From contig NZ_JAJQQP010000017.1 in assembly GCF_028994805.1 (NCBI RefSeq), positions 62,959-126,958 on the forward strand: a stretch of 64,000 nt of DNA, written 5' to 3'. Numbering within the stretch: position 1 is the first letter of the stretch; every line of letters starts with the position of its first letter. Source of the stretch: Promicromonospora iranensis. GTDB lineage: Bacteria > Actinomycetota > Actinomycetes > Actinomycetales > Cellulomonadaceae. Under the pieces are notes generated by a model, which searched no databases, was not told the DNA's origin, and worked only from the letters and a program-made list of their open reading frames with translations. Below are positions 11,984-20,302 of this stretch, one piece after another. A program made the position numbers and the translations under genes.

Positions 11984-12030
11984 AGCTCCGCACCATGAGG
12001 TGTGAGCTGTTCGGGTGACGAACCGTCACG

Positions 12031-12036
12031 TACGCT
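12031..12036 (+). promoter_or_regulatory. -10 hexamer before the GNAT remnant
   Basis: TACGCT six bases before the GTG at 12043, matching the leaderless pattern of intact genes in this window. Confidence 0.4.
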
Positions 12037-12042
12037 CCGCCC

Positions 12043-12150
12043 GTGGACAACACCCCTGGCCCGCTCCAGGCCGCCGCAACGCCCACGGCACCTGCTCTCC
12101 TGCTGCGCCCATGGAGCGCCACGGACGCGCCGCCCGACAGGGAGGTCGGG
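12043..12150 (+). pseudogene. 5' remnant of a GNAT acetyltransferase gene
   Basis: A GTG with a leaderless promoter starts a frame whose first 28 or so residues include LLLRPWSATDAPP, the usual N-terminal beta-strand of GNAT acetyltransferases. After about 12120 the frame no longer resembles the family and runs antisense into the GH20 gene. I read it as the front end of an acetyltransferase gene cut when the GH20 module arrived. The assignment rests on one short motif. Confidence 0.4.
12133..12150 (-). terminator. Possible terminator of the GH20 operon
   Basis: Short hairpin CCCGAC, 6-base loop, GTCGGG, 11 bases after the GH20 stop on the minus strand. Confidence 0.4.
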
Positions 12151-12161
12151 GAGGTACGTCG

Positions 12162-13859
12162 TCAGGGCTTCTCGTCGAAGGCCGCGACCATCTGGGCCAG
12201 CTGCGCCTCGAGCTCGTCCGGCGCGCGCATGTCGCCGAGCACGCCCGGCCGCTTCTGCCACGGCCTGGGGCCATCGAGGCGCCGGTAGGCGACGCCCCGC
12301 GCGTCCAGGCGACCGAGGTGGACGACGAGTCGCTCGAGGAACTCCTTGCCGTCCCTCTCCCCTGCTGACCACAGCGCCTCGGCGAGCGCTGCGACGCGCG
12401 GGAACGCCATGTACTCCAGCACCTGCCTCGAGTCGATGTGCTCCGTCCAGAGGTTCGCCTGGGCACCGAGCAGCACCCCTGTCGCCGCGGCGTCCGGCCC
12501 TGCCGTACCGGACGCAGCAGCGGACGCCGCGGCGGGGTCGAAGCCGTAGAGGTCGAGCAGGGTCGTCACCGCCCCGGTCGGTATGGGCTCGTCCGGGTCA
12601 TCGGACTGCCGGTAGTCCAGGTAGACACGGCCCGCCGGGGAGGAGACGACGTCGTACCCGCGCCGGGTGCCCACGCGCACCCCGTGCTCCCCGCGCCAGG
12701 ACGCGACGACCACACCTGGCACGTCGGGACCCTCGAGCACCTCGTCCCAGACCATGGCCCGGCGACCATGCCGGCCGAGGTGCTCGGCGAGCCGGGCCAC
12801 GAACCAGTTGTGCAGCTCGGGGTCCGTGGCCCCGCCGAGCTCGGCGCGCCGCGCGGCGACGCGGGGGTCGTCCTGCCAGCGCCCCTTGGGCGACTCGTCG
12901 CCGCCCAGGCACACGACCGGCGACGGGAACATGGCCACGACCTCGTCCAGGACGTCGCACAGGACGGCGACCGTGGCGTCGTCGACGCTGAGCACCTGGT
13001 CGGAGATCCCCCAGCGCGTCCAGACCTCGGGCGCGAGCGGCCTCCCGTCAGGCCCGACGTCAAGACCCGCTCCGAGTGCCGGGTACGCCGCGACGAGCGC
13101 CTGGACGTGGCCGGGGAGCTCGATCTCCGGGACGACGGTCACGAACCGGTCGGCGGCGTACGAGACGATCTGCGCGATGTCCGCGCGCGTGTACCAACCA
13201 CCGTGCGGGCGACCGTCCCCCGGCGCGTCGTCGCCGGCTCCGACCTGCGACTCACGGCGCCAGCCGCCCACCTCGGTGAGCCGCGGGTAGCCGTCGATCT
13301 CGAGGCGCCATCCCTGGTCGTCGGTGAGGTGGAGATGGAGCGTGTTGATGCGGTGCATCGCGAGCAGGTCCACGAACCGCAGCACGTCGTCGAGCGGCAG
13401 GAAGTGGCGCACGACGTCGAGCAGGACGCCGCGCCACGCGAAGCGCGGGGCGTCCTCGACGACGCCGCACGGCAGGTCCCAGGGTCCGTCGCCCACCGGG
13501 GCACGGGCGAAGGCCGACGGCGGCAGCAGCTGGCGCACGGCCTGCAGCCCGTAGAACACGCCGGCGGGGTCGCCGCCCCGTACGGAGAGATGGGTCGTCG
13601 TGATCTCGAGGACGAAGCCCTCCGCGGGGAGCGCGGGGTCGAGACCGAGCCGGATCGTCGCCTCGGCGAGCGGTGCCGGGTGCAGCCCGAGCCCGCTCGC
13701 CATGCTCAGCTCCGACCGAAACCAGTCGGTCACGCGCCGCAGCGAGTCCAGCGCACCCATCGTCGAGGTCGCGTCCAGGCGGAGTACGCCCTGCGCGCGT
13801 TCCCATCGCCGGGGCCGAGGGAGGAACGGAGGCGCCGCACCGTCCGGTGTGCCGCTCAT
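12162..13859 (-). CDS. GH20 beta-N-acetylhexosaminidase, cytoplasmic
   Basis: A 565-residue GH20 enzyme without a signal peptide: an N-terminal GH20b alpha/beta domain (about 10-135), then the catalytic barrel (RGVLLDVVRHFLP, NTLHLHLTDDQGWRLEI, VPEIELPGH). The catalytic pair is Asp321-Glu322 in CLGGDES. The His that normally opens this H-x-G-G-D-E signature is Cys317 here, a notable substitution. It should remove terminal GlcNAc or GalNAc from imported oligosaccharides. The ATG overlaps the permease stop (ATGA), and it closes the importer operon. The GH20b plus barrel length is normal. Confidence 0.92.
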   Translation of the reverse strand: MSGTPDGAAPPFLPRPRRWERAQGVLRLDATSTMGALDSLRRVTDWFRSELSMASGLGLHPAPLAEATIRLGLDPALPAEGFVLEITTTHLSVRGGDPAGVFYGLQAVRQLLPPSAFARAPVGDGPWDLPCGVVEDAPRFAWRGVLLDVVRHFLPLDDVLRFVDLLAMHRINTLHLHLTDDQGWRLEIDGYPRLTEVGGWRRESQVGAGDDAPGDGRPHGGWYTRADIAQIVSYAADRFVTVVPEIELPGHVQALVAAYPALGAGLDVGPDGRPLAPEVWTRWGISDQVLSVDDATVAVLCDVLDEVVAMFPSPVVCLGGDESPKGRWQDDPRVAARRAELGGATDPELHNWFVARLAEHLGRHGRRAMVWDEVLEGPDVPGVVVASWRGEHGVRVGTRRGYDVVSSPAGRVYLDYRQSDDPDEPIPTGAVTTLLDLYGFDPAAASAAASGTAGPDAAATGVLLGAQANLWTEHIDSRQVLEYMAFPRVAALAEALWSAGERDGKEFLERLVVHLGRLDARGVAYRRLDGPRPWQKRPGVLGDMRAPDELEAQLAQMVAAFDEKP

Positions 13860-14689
13860 CCCTTCACCGCCCCGGCCGTGAGCCCGCCGGTCACCCGGTT
13901 CTGCAGGACCGCGAACACGAGGAGCACAGGGAGCATGAAGAGCGTCGAGGCCGCCATGGTCGCTCCCCAGTCGGTGCCGAAGGTGTTGCCGAACGACGAC
14001 AACCACACGGGCAGGGTGCGCTGGTCCTGGTGGCTGATGAGGAGCGTGTTCGCGAAGGCGAACTCGTTCCATGCCGTGATGAAACCGAAGAGCGACGTGG
14101 ACAGCAGCCCCGGTGCGAGCAGCGGGAAGACGATGCGCCGGAACGCCGTCAGGTGCGAGCACCCGTCGACGCGCGCGGCCTCCTCGAGCTCGACCGGGAT
14201 GGCCTCGAGGAAACCGCGGAGGGTGAGCACGGTGAACGGCAGGGTGATGACGACGTAGACGACCAGGAGGGTCGCGAGGTGGTCGAGCGCCCCCGCGTCG
14301 CGCATCACGACGTACATCGGGATGAGCAGAGCCTCCCACGGCGCCATCTGCGCCGCGAACACGACGAGCACGAACGCGCGGCGCCCAGCCCAGCGCAGCC
14401 GCGCGACGGCGAACGCGGCGAGCGCCGCGACGACGAGCGCGATGAGGACCGACCCGACCGTCACGAGCAGGCTGTTGCGCCAGAAGGTCCAGAAACCGTC
14501 CGCTGCGAAGGCAGTGGCGAAGTGGTCGAGAGTCAGGGTGCTGGGCCACAGCTGCGGGGTCTCGGACTGGATGTCCGGGGTGGGCTTGAGTGCTGTCGTC
14601 ACCATCCAGTAGACGGGGAAGACAGACATGAGGAGCGTGATCACGGCCGCGACACCGAGGGCGGTGCGGGTCCACGGGCGCGGGGTCAT
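13856..14689 (-). CDS. ABC sugar-transporter permease (MalG-type, CUT1)
   Basis: A 277-residue inner-membrane permease with about six membrane segments and the EAA loop (EEAARVDGCSHLTAFRRIVFP near residue 175) that contacts the ATPase. The C-terminus GGLTAGAVKG is typical of MalG-like subunits. It pairs with the upstream permease to import the sugar captured by the lipoprotein. No ATPase gene is present, so a shared MsiK-type ATPase encoded elsewhere is likely, as in other actinomycetes. It overlaps both neighbours by four bases. Confidence 0.95.
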   Translation of the reverse strand: MTPRPWTRTALGVAAVITLLMSVFPVYWMVTTALKPTPDIQSETPQLWPSTLTLDHFATAFAADGFWTFWRNSLLVTVGSVLIALVVAALAAFAVARLRWAGRRAFVLVVFAAQMAPWEALLIPMYVVMRDAGALDHLATLLVVYVVITLPFTVLTLRGFLEAIPVELEEAARVDGCSHLTAFRRIVFPLLAPGLLSTSLFGFITAWNEFAFANTLLISHQDQRTLPVWLSSFGNTFGTDWGATMAASTLFMLPVLLVFAVLQNRVTGGLTAGAVKG

Positions 14690-15675
14690 CGGTCGGTCTC
14701 CTGACGCAGGGACTGGCGGAAGTACACGAGGAGCAGGACGGTGAGGACGACGACCGTGATCACCGAGACCGCGCCGGCGAGGTCGTAGCGGTTGAGCGTC
14801 TGGGCGACCTGGTACGCGTAGACCGGCAGCGTGGTGGTGGCGTCGTTCGGGCCGCCCTCGCTGATCGCCCAGATCTGGACGAAGCACTTGAAGACCCAGA
14901 TCACCTCGAGCGAGGTGATCAGGCCGAACAGCGACCGCAGGACGGGGAACGTGATGCGCCGGAACAACGCCCACCCGGCGGCCCCGTCGATCCGCGCGGC
15001 TTCGAACAGCTCGGCGGGGACCGTCGTCAGGCCTGCGTAGAGAGTGAGCGCGGCGAACGGGACCGACTGCCAGACGACGAGCACGACGATCAGCGCGAAC
15101 GTCGCGCTGCCGTTCGCGAGCCATGAGTAGTCCTGGAACTGCTCGAGGCCGAGCTGGACGAGGACCCAGTTGACGACCCCGAACCGGGACTGGAAGAGCC
15201 ACTGCCACACGGTCGTGGCCGCGATGACCGGCATCGCCCACACGACCACGAGCCCCGTCATCACCGCCACGCGCAGAACCCGGCCCAGGCGGGCGAGCAG
15301 GAGCGCGACGAGCGTGGAGAGGACCATGATGAGGACGACGTTCACGGCCGTGAAGGCGAGCGTGCGAACCACGACCTCCCAGAACACGCGGTCGGCGAAC
15401 AGCTCGCGGTAGTTCGCGAGACCCACGAACGCCGGGGCACCCTGGACGAGCTCGCGCAGTCCGAACTCCTGGAACGACATGACGACGTTGCGCACCACCG
15501 GGTAGCCGAGCACGGCTCCGACGAGCAGGACCGTCGGTGCGACGAGCAGGTAGGGCCAGAACGAGGTCCGGCCCCGGCGTGCGTCCGCGCGTCGCGGGCG
15601 GTCGCGGGGTGAGGATGCCCCGTGCTCCGGGGTGTGCGGCGTCGTCCTCACGGCGACTTCGCTCGGGACGGTCAC
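14686..15675 (-). CDS. ABC sugar-transporter permease (MalF-type, CUT1)
   Basis: A 329-residue permease. A basic, charged N-terminus of about 35 residues precedes the first membrane segment (SFWPYLLVAPTVLLVGAVLG). The EAA loop is ELFEAARIDGAAGWALFRRITFP. The GTG at 15675 follows an AGGAGG site. A large hairpin lies between this gene and the upstream binding-protein gene, which would lower permease expression relative to the binding protein. Confidence 0.94.
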   Translation of the reverse strand: MTVPSEVAVRTTPHTPEHGASSPRDRPRRADARRGRTSFWPYLLVAPTVLLVGAVLGYPVVRNVVMSFQEFGLRELVQGAPAFVGLANYRELFADRVFWEVVVRTLAFTAVNVVLIMVLSTLVALLLARLGRVLRVAVMTGLVVVWAMPVIAATTVWQWLFQSRFGVVNWVLVQLGLEQFQDYSWLANGSATFALIVVLVVWQSVPFAALTLYAGLTTVPAELFEAARIDGAAGWALFRRITFPVLRSLFGLITSLEVIWVFKCFVQIWAISEGGPNDATTTLPVYAYQVAQTLNRYDLAGAVSVITVVVLTVLLLVYFRQSLRQETDR

Positions 15676-15763
15676 GTGGCCTCCTGTGGGCTGAGTGGCG
15701 GGACCGGTGGGGCGCCGGTGTGTGGGAGAAGCAGCGCGAGGTGGCGCTGACAGAGCGGACGAC

Positions 15764-15799
15764 GAGGGAGCGCCGGCCGGGGTCGGCCGGCGCTCCCTC
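15764..15799 (-). terminator. Intercistronic hairpin between binding-protein and permease genes
   Basis: A perfect 16-bp stem: GAGGGAGCGCCGGCCG at 15764-15779, 4-base loop, complement at 15784-15799. It lies 14 bases after the binding-protein stop and 89 before the permease start. Such hairpins usually attenuate read-through or protect the upstream message, giving excess binding protein. Confidence 0.7.
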
Positions 15800-15812
15800 C
15801 GGTTGTTGCGGG

Positions 15813-17072
15813 TCAGCCGCCGCTGAGCGCGGACGTGATGGACTCCGAGGCCGTGGTCGCTGCCTCCTTCGGATCGGCGCCGGTGAGGACCTGGGTCATG
15901 TAGTTCTTGATCGGGTTGTTCGCCTCGACGGCCGCCCACTCGGGCGAGTTCGGGGTCGCGTGGCCGTTGTGCGCGCCGATGGCCATCGCGGCGGCCCCGG
16001 GGTCGTCCGCGAGCACGTCGGCCAGGGTGGTCTTGTTCGGCACGTAGCTCATCTCGACGGCGAGCCTCTCCTGCCACTCCTCCCCGGCGAGCGCCGCGAC
16101 GAACGTGTACGCCTCGTCGGGGTGCGACGCGGTGACCGGGATGACGAGGTTGGACCCGCCGGTGAAGACGGCGCCCGGCTCGTCGGCGGTCTTGCCCGGG
16201 ACCGGGAAGTAGCCGATCTTGTCCTCGAGCTCGGGGTTCGCCTCGACGATCTGGCGTCCCGCCCCCGGGGTGGCGATGATCTGCGCGACGTCTCCGGCGG
16301 AGAACACGTCGACCTGAGGAGGGTTGGCCTCGTCGGAGTCCTTCGGCCCCTTGCCCAGTGCCTGAAGCTGCGCGTAGAAGTCCATCCCGGCGAGCGCCTC
16401 GGGCGTGTCGAGCGCGCCCTTCCAGGTGTCCCCGTCCTGGACGGCGAGGTCGCCGCCCTCGTCCCAGACGAACCCGGCGAGGGCATACCAGTTCTGGCCA
16501 GGCAGGTAGATGCCCTGGACCTCCCCCGAGTTCAGGGTGGTCGTCGCTGCGATCCATGCGTCACGGGTCGTCGGAGGTTCGGTGATGCCCGCGGCCTCGA
16601 AGAGCTCGGTGTTGTACACGACGACGCGGTTCGCGGCGTAGTACGGGATGCCGTACTGCGCGTCGTCGATGCGGCCCGGTTCGGCGAGCCCTGGGATCCA
16701 GTCCGCGCCGCCGAGCTCGGAGACCTTGTCCCCCAGGTCGGTCAGGCCGCCGCTCGCGGCGTACTGCGCGACCTGGGTGTTGCCGACCTCGATCACGTCC
16801 GGAGCGTCGTTGCTCGCGATCGCGGACACGACGCGCTGGCCGATCCCGTCCCACTCCTGGATCTGCACGTTGACGTCGGTGTCGGGGTTGTCCGTCTCGA
16901 AGTCGGCGACGAACTCGTCGAGGAAGGCGTCGGTCACGCTGTCGCGCATGAGCCAGACGTCGATGGTCGTTGCCTCGTCGGGTGAGTCCTCGCTCGTACC
17001 GGACGAGCACGCCGCGAGCGACGCGGCGAGTCCTGCCGCCAGAACGATGGCGGCGAATCGGTTTTTCCTCAC
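15813..17072 (-). CDS. ABC sugar-binding lipoprotein
   Basis: A 419-residue solute-binding protein with a lipoprotein signal peptide (LAASLAAC, lipid-attached Cys near residue 22) and a family-1 sugar-binding fold (TIDVWLMRDSV, DVIEVGNTQVAQYA, GIPYYAANRVVVYN, GGSNLVIP). I chose the GTG at 17072 because GAGG lies five bases before it; a GTG two codons upstream is possible. With GH20, a GH16-CBM3 enzyme and a GntR/UTRA regulator nearby, the context resembles the chitobiose/GlcNAc-oligomer importers of Streptomyces (DasABC, Ngc). That substrate is inference. Confidence 0.93.
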   Translation of the reverse strand: MRKNRFAAIVLAAGLAASLAACSSGTSEDSPDEATTIDVWLMRDSVTDAFLDEFVADFETDNPDTDVNVQIQEWDGIGQRVVSAIASNDAPDVIEVGNTQVAQYAASGGLTDLGDKVSELGGADWIPGLAEPGRIDDAQYGIPYYAANRVVVYNTELFEAAGITEPPTTRDAWIAATTTLNSGEVQGIYLPGQNWYALAGFVWDEGGDLAVQDGDTWKGALDTPEALAGMDFYAQLQALGKGPKDSDEANPPQVDVFSAGDVAQIIATPGAGRQIVEANPELEDKIGYFPVPGKTADEPGAVFTGGSNLVIPVTASHPDEAYTFVAALAGEEWQERLAVEMSYVPNKTTLADVLADDPGAAAMAIGAHNGHATPNSPEWAAVEANNPIKNYMTQVLTGADPKEAATTASESITSALSGG

Positions 17073-17092
17073 GTTCACCTCATTAGTCTTGG

Positions 17093-17113
17093 TTACCAGT
17101 GGACCACTGGTAA
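17093..17113. promoter_or_regulatory. Palindromic operator upstream of the binding-protein gene
   Basis: A perfect 21-bp palindrome: TTACCAGTGG at 17093-17102, a central A, and CCACTGGTAA at 17104-17113. It sits 20 bases before the binding-protein start. The half-site ACCACTGGT recurs before the GntR gene (18768-18776), supporting GntR binding. It resembles, but is not identical to, the TGGT...ACCA dyads bound by HutC/DasR-type regulators. Confidence 0.75.
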
Positions 17114-17138
17114 GGGCGCTGGATGCGGGCGGAGACCG

Positions 17139-18563
17139 TCAGGGCACCGTGTCCAGGTGTGCCACCGAGTCCGCGCGGTACCCGTTCACCGCCTCCTGGA
17201 CCTGGGCTGGGGCCAGCACCTGGCCCTGCGCGAAGTACACGTAGTCGACCTTCTGGTCGTACGCCCGGGGCGTACTGCTGTCGACCAGGCCGCCGGAGAT
17301 GATCCAGTGGTTGAAGTTGATCGACATCGGCGTCTCGGGCAGGTACGGCTGACCGTGGGTGGCGAAGAGCCTGCCGTCCACGTAGTACCGGATGAGCTCG
17401 TGGTCGACGGTGATCACCAGGTCGTGCCAGCCGGCGAAGCTTGTGCGCTCCTCGGTGTGGATGTTGACGGCCTCCCACGGATCGGGCCGATAGGTCTCCC
17501 ACGACGTCGCGTAGAGGATGTTTGCGGGCTCGCCCCAGCCGCCGTTGGGCAGGTACTCGAAGTCGAGCTCGCCGTAGCTCGGGTCCATCGGTGCGTCGAG
17601 CGGGGTGATGGTGAAGAACGTCTGCACCATGTGGTCACCGTCGGGGCCGGACCGCGGGGCGTCGCTGAACCAGACCCGGGCGGCGTAGGTGCCCGTGGTG
17701 AACTTCTGCTGGTGGTAGAGCTCCGACTGGCGCGTGCCCGACGCCGTCCCGTCCGTGCTGGTCTCGAGGTTCATCACGGCGTTGCCGCTCTCCGCCGGGA
17801 ACGTGATGTTCTCGGGTGCCCAGACCACGCCAGGAGCTCCCGGCCCGCCGGCGCCGGACTTCACCGTCCAGCCGCGCTGGGCCAGTCGCGGATCGGTGTG
17901 CCCCGTGTAGCTGAAGTCGTCGAAGAGCACCGGGCCGGGTTCCGGGGGGTCGACCGGGCCGCCGCCCGGGTCCTCGTTCCCGGGGACCGTGCCCCAGACG
18001 ACCTCCCCGCCCGCCCGCGCGGTGATCCTGTCCCACGCGGCGTACGACGTGCGGGCCGCGCCGAACGAGTAGTCGTCGCTCTGGTCTATGCGTTGCCAGT
18101 CCGCGCGGTGGAAGCGCAGCTGCAGGTCGCCCGAGCTGTCACCCGGAGCCAGCGTGCCGGCACCCGGGCGGAACCCGACCTCCAGGTACCGGTCGGCTGC
18201 GGCTTCCGGATCGGCGATCTCGCCGAACGTCCCCGTCACGTTCGCACAGCCGCGGACGGCCCACGAGCAGGCGAACCGGTACTGGCCGGCGCCGGGGTCC
18301 GCGGAGAAGTAGTAGCGGATCGTGAGGTCGGCGAGCGCGACGGACGAGGTGCCGACGTTCCGGACCTGGAGCCAGGGTTCCACCTGGTCCGTCGTGGGAG
18401 AGGTGGCGCTCGTCCGGTACTCGACGACGATGTCTGGCGCGTCGTCCGTGACGGCCGTCGGGGCCGCGGCGGCTGCGGGGGTCGCGAGCAACAGGGCGAC
18501 GAGCCCGGCGGCCGCTGCGGCGGTACGGCGCCTCGCGGCGCGGTGTCTGGGCAGGGTGAACAC
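17139..18563 (-). CDS. Secreted GH16-like glycosidase with N-terminal CBM3-like module
   Basis: A 474-residue secreted protein. After a signal peptide (residues about 8-33), residues 40-195 match a family-3 carbohydrate-binding module (VEPWLQVRNVGTSSVALADL, IRYYFSADPG, DWQRIDQSDDYSF). A Pro/Gly linker (PGGGPVDPPEPGP) follows, then a jelly-roll domain with the GH16 catalytic signature ELDFE. It likely cuts a beta-glycan outside the cell and feeds the adjacent importer. The GTG at 18563 is chosen because it directly precedes the signal peptide. Exact GH16 subfamily and substrate are not known. Confidence 0.85.
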   Translation of the reverse strand: MFTLPRHRAARRRTAAAAAGLVALLLATPAAAAAPTAVTDDAPDIVVEYRTSATSPTTDQVEPWLQVRNVGTSSVALADLTIRYYFSADPGAGQYRFACSWAVRGCANVTGTFGEIADPEAAADRYLEVGFRPGAGTLAPGDSSGDLQLRFHRADWQRIDQSDDYSFGAARTSYAAWDRITARAGGEVVWGTVPGNEDPGGGPVDPPEPGPVLFDDFSYTGHTDPRLAQRGWTVKSGAGGPGAPGVVWAPENITFPAESGNAVMNLETSTDGTASGTRQSELYHQQKFTTGTYAARVWFSDAPRSGPDGDHMVQTFFTITPLDAPMDPSYGELDFEYLPNGGWGEPANILYATSWETYRPDPWEAVNIHTEERTSFAGWHDLVITVDHELIRYYVDGRLFATHGQPYLPETPMSINFNHWIISGGLVDSSTPRAYDQKVDYVYFAQGQVLAPAQVQEAVNGYRADSVAHLDTVP

Positions 18564-18660
18564 GGTGAACTCCGTTCGTGGGTTCCAGGTGACCCGACCG
18601 GGGCGAAGTGCCGGGTGCGGGTCGAGGTGACGTGCGGTGGAGCGTCGGTGCTGGTACCGG

Positions 18661-18776
18661 TGGTCACTTCGAGTGGTCAACCGTGGACAACATGGCATAG
18701 ACCAGTCAGGGCGTCAAGAGTCTCGCATTGGCCCAGAGCCGCCCCGTGAGCCTAGGATGCGGTGTGAACCAGTGGT
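18661..18776. promoter_or_regulatory. Intergenic control region between GH16-CBM3 and GntR genes
   Basis: The 242-bp gap holds repeated elements. Two AGTGGTCA-like repeats lie at 18661-18680, TAGACCAGT at 18698-18706 (a half-site like the Streptomyces DasR element), and ACCAGTGGT at 18768-18776, which is the complement of the ACCACTGGT half of the operator at 17093. The last lies 29 bases before the GntR start, fitting autoregulation. Confidence 0.55.
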
Positions 18777-18805
18777 AAACGATCGACGGTATCGAAGGAG
18801 GCACG

Positions 18806-19657
18806 GTGGAGGAGATCCGTTCGGGTCCGACACGGAAGCGCGAGCAGGTGCGCGACCGGATCCTCGAGCTCGTCGAGTCGAGCCCGGTGGGTCATCCGTT
18901 GCCCTCGGAGCGGGACCTGAGCAAGCAGCTCGGCGTCTCGCGCCCCACGCTGCGCTCCGCGGTGGACGAGCTGGTGGCCGCAGGCGTGGTCATCCGCGAG
19001 CACGGCCGGGGGATGTTCGTCGCCCGCGAGAAGGTCACGCAAGAGCTCGTCGCCAACGAGGCCGTCGCCGAGGTCCCACGGGCGAGCGGTGCCTGGTCGA
19101 GCCGCGTCCTGGACCTGACGACGATCGCCGCGGGCCCGCGGGTCGGGCGGAGACTCATGCTCTCCCCGTCGGCACCCGTGACGCACGTCGCCCGCCTGGT
19201 GCTGGTGGACGACGAGCCGATCGCGATCGAGTATCTCTACTTCCCGGCAAGTGTCGTGCCGGGACTGGTCGCGCGCGACGTCGAGTCCGGCGACCTCTAC
19301 GACCTCCTGCGCGAGCGCTACGGGGTCCGGGTCAGCCGAGCGACGCAGTCGATGGAAGCGACCGTGACGAGCGAGCAGGAAGCATCGATCATGGGCGTGG
19401 CGCCATTCTCCGCGGCGCTCGTCTTCGAGCGGATCACCCTGGACACGGGCGCGCGCCCGGTCGAGTACGTCCACTCGATCTACCGTGGGGACCGCTATCG
19501 CATCGTGTCTCGCCTCGCGCTCGACGCGGCGGCATCCGAAGCGACGGCTTCGACGGACGGACGCCTACCCGGAGCCCACTACCCAGGCATGCCCGGGAGT
19601 CTCGCCGGAGTACGAGCCGCCTACCGGACGAGCGGGGACGTCCAGCCGGCCGAATGA
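18806..19657 (+). CDS. GntR-family regulator with UTRA domain (HutC/DasR type)
   Basis: A 283-residue regulator. The winged helix-turn-helix spans about 10-72 (PLPSERDLSKQLGVSRPTLR). A UTRA effector domain spans about 100-250 (EYLYFPASVVPGL, YDLLRERYGVRVSRATQSME). UTRA regulators respond to phosphosugars; in Streptomyces, DasR senses amino-sugar phosphates. It is divergent from GH16-CBM3 and close to the GH20/ABC operon with matching palindromes, so it probably represses this regulon. The GTG start has a GAAGGAGG site. Confidence 0.92.
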   Translation: MEEIRSGPTRKREQVRDRILELVESSPVGHPLPSERDLSKQLGVSRPTLRSAVDELVAAGVVIREHGRGMFVAREKVTQELVANEAVAEVPRASGAWSSRVLDLTTIAAGPRVGRRLMLSPSAPVTHVARLVLVDDEPIAIEYLYFPASVVPGLVARDVESGDLYDLLRERYGVRVSRATQSMEATVTSEQEASIMGVAPFSAALVFERITLDTGARPVEYVHSIYRGDRYRIVSRLALDAAASEATASTDGRLPGAHYPGMPGSLAGVRAAYRTSGDVQPAE

Positions 19658-19663
19658 GGAGCG

Positions 19664-20302
19664 TCAGGTGAGGCGCTCGTGGCGGCGCGTCAGACGGGCT
19701 CCGGCCGCACCCGCGATCACGGAGATCAGGACGATCCCGGCGACCAACCAGGCGGTCGGCACGGGTGGGCTGCCCGCGGTTGCCGCTGGCGTGGTCGGCA
19801 CGGTGGGCGTCTCGGCGAGCGAGGCGGCGGTCGCGACGAACGTCGGGGCCGGGTGGTCACCCGACGGGTCGGTGTCCGTCCATCGGTAGGAGCCACCGCC
19901 GGCGCACCGCTGCTCGGCCGGAAAGGCGAACGACTGGCCCACGGTGCCGGTCACCCGCACGTCGAGCGTGAACTCCGCACGGTCGCCATCGGGTACTGCC
20001 TTGCCCGCCCAGAGCACCGATCCAGGTTCGAGCTCGGCGGTCCAGCCGTCGGGCTGGCCCGCTGCGAGTGCTTCCACGCCGTCGGGCATCGACACCTCCA
20101 GGGTGTCGGTCGGATCGCCCTCGCACCCGTGGTCGAAGGTGAGGGTGAGGGTGGCGGTGCCGTCGCCGTTGGGCTCGACGGTCTCGATCAGCACGTGTGC
20201 GGCGGCAGGTGCCGCGGGCACCAGGCACAGCAGTACGACGGCGGCACCTGTGGCGAGGCGTCGTCCGACGTCCGCGAACGATCGGCCGGTCCGTGTCGTC
20301 AC
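19664..20302 (-). CDS. YcnI-like (DUF1775) membrane-anchored protein
   Basis: A 212-residue protein with signal peptide (about 10-34), a beta-sandwich that begins AHVLIETVEP after cleavage (N-terminal His, as in copper-binding YcnI), a conserved FDHGCEGDPTDTLEVSMP segment, and one C-terminal membrane helix near 180-200 followed by basic residues. It is shorter than and divergent from the YcnI encoded upstream. The GTG overlaps the CopC-CopD stop (GTGA). It probably binds copper on the outer face of the membrane. It is the last gene of the copper operon. Confidence 0.8.
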   Translation of the reverse strand: MTTRTGRSFADVGRRLATGAAVVLLCLVPAAPAAAHVLIETVEPNGDGTATLTLTFDHGCEGDPTDTLEVSMPDGVEALAAGQPDGWTAELEPGSVLWAGKAVPDGDRAEFTLDVRVTGTVGQSFAFPAEQRCAGGGSYRWTDTDPSGDHPAPTFVATAASLAETPTVPTTPAATAGSPPVPTAWLVAGIVLISVIAGAAGARLTRRHERLT

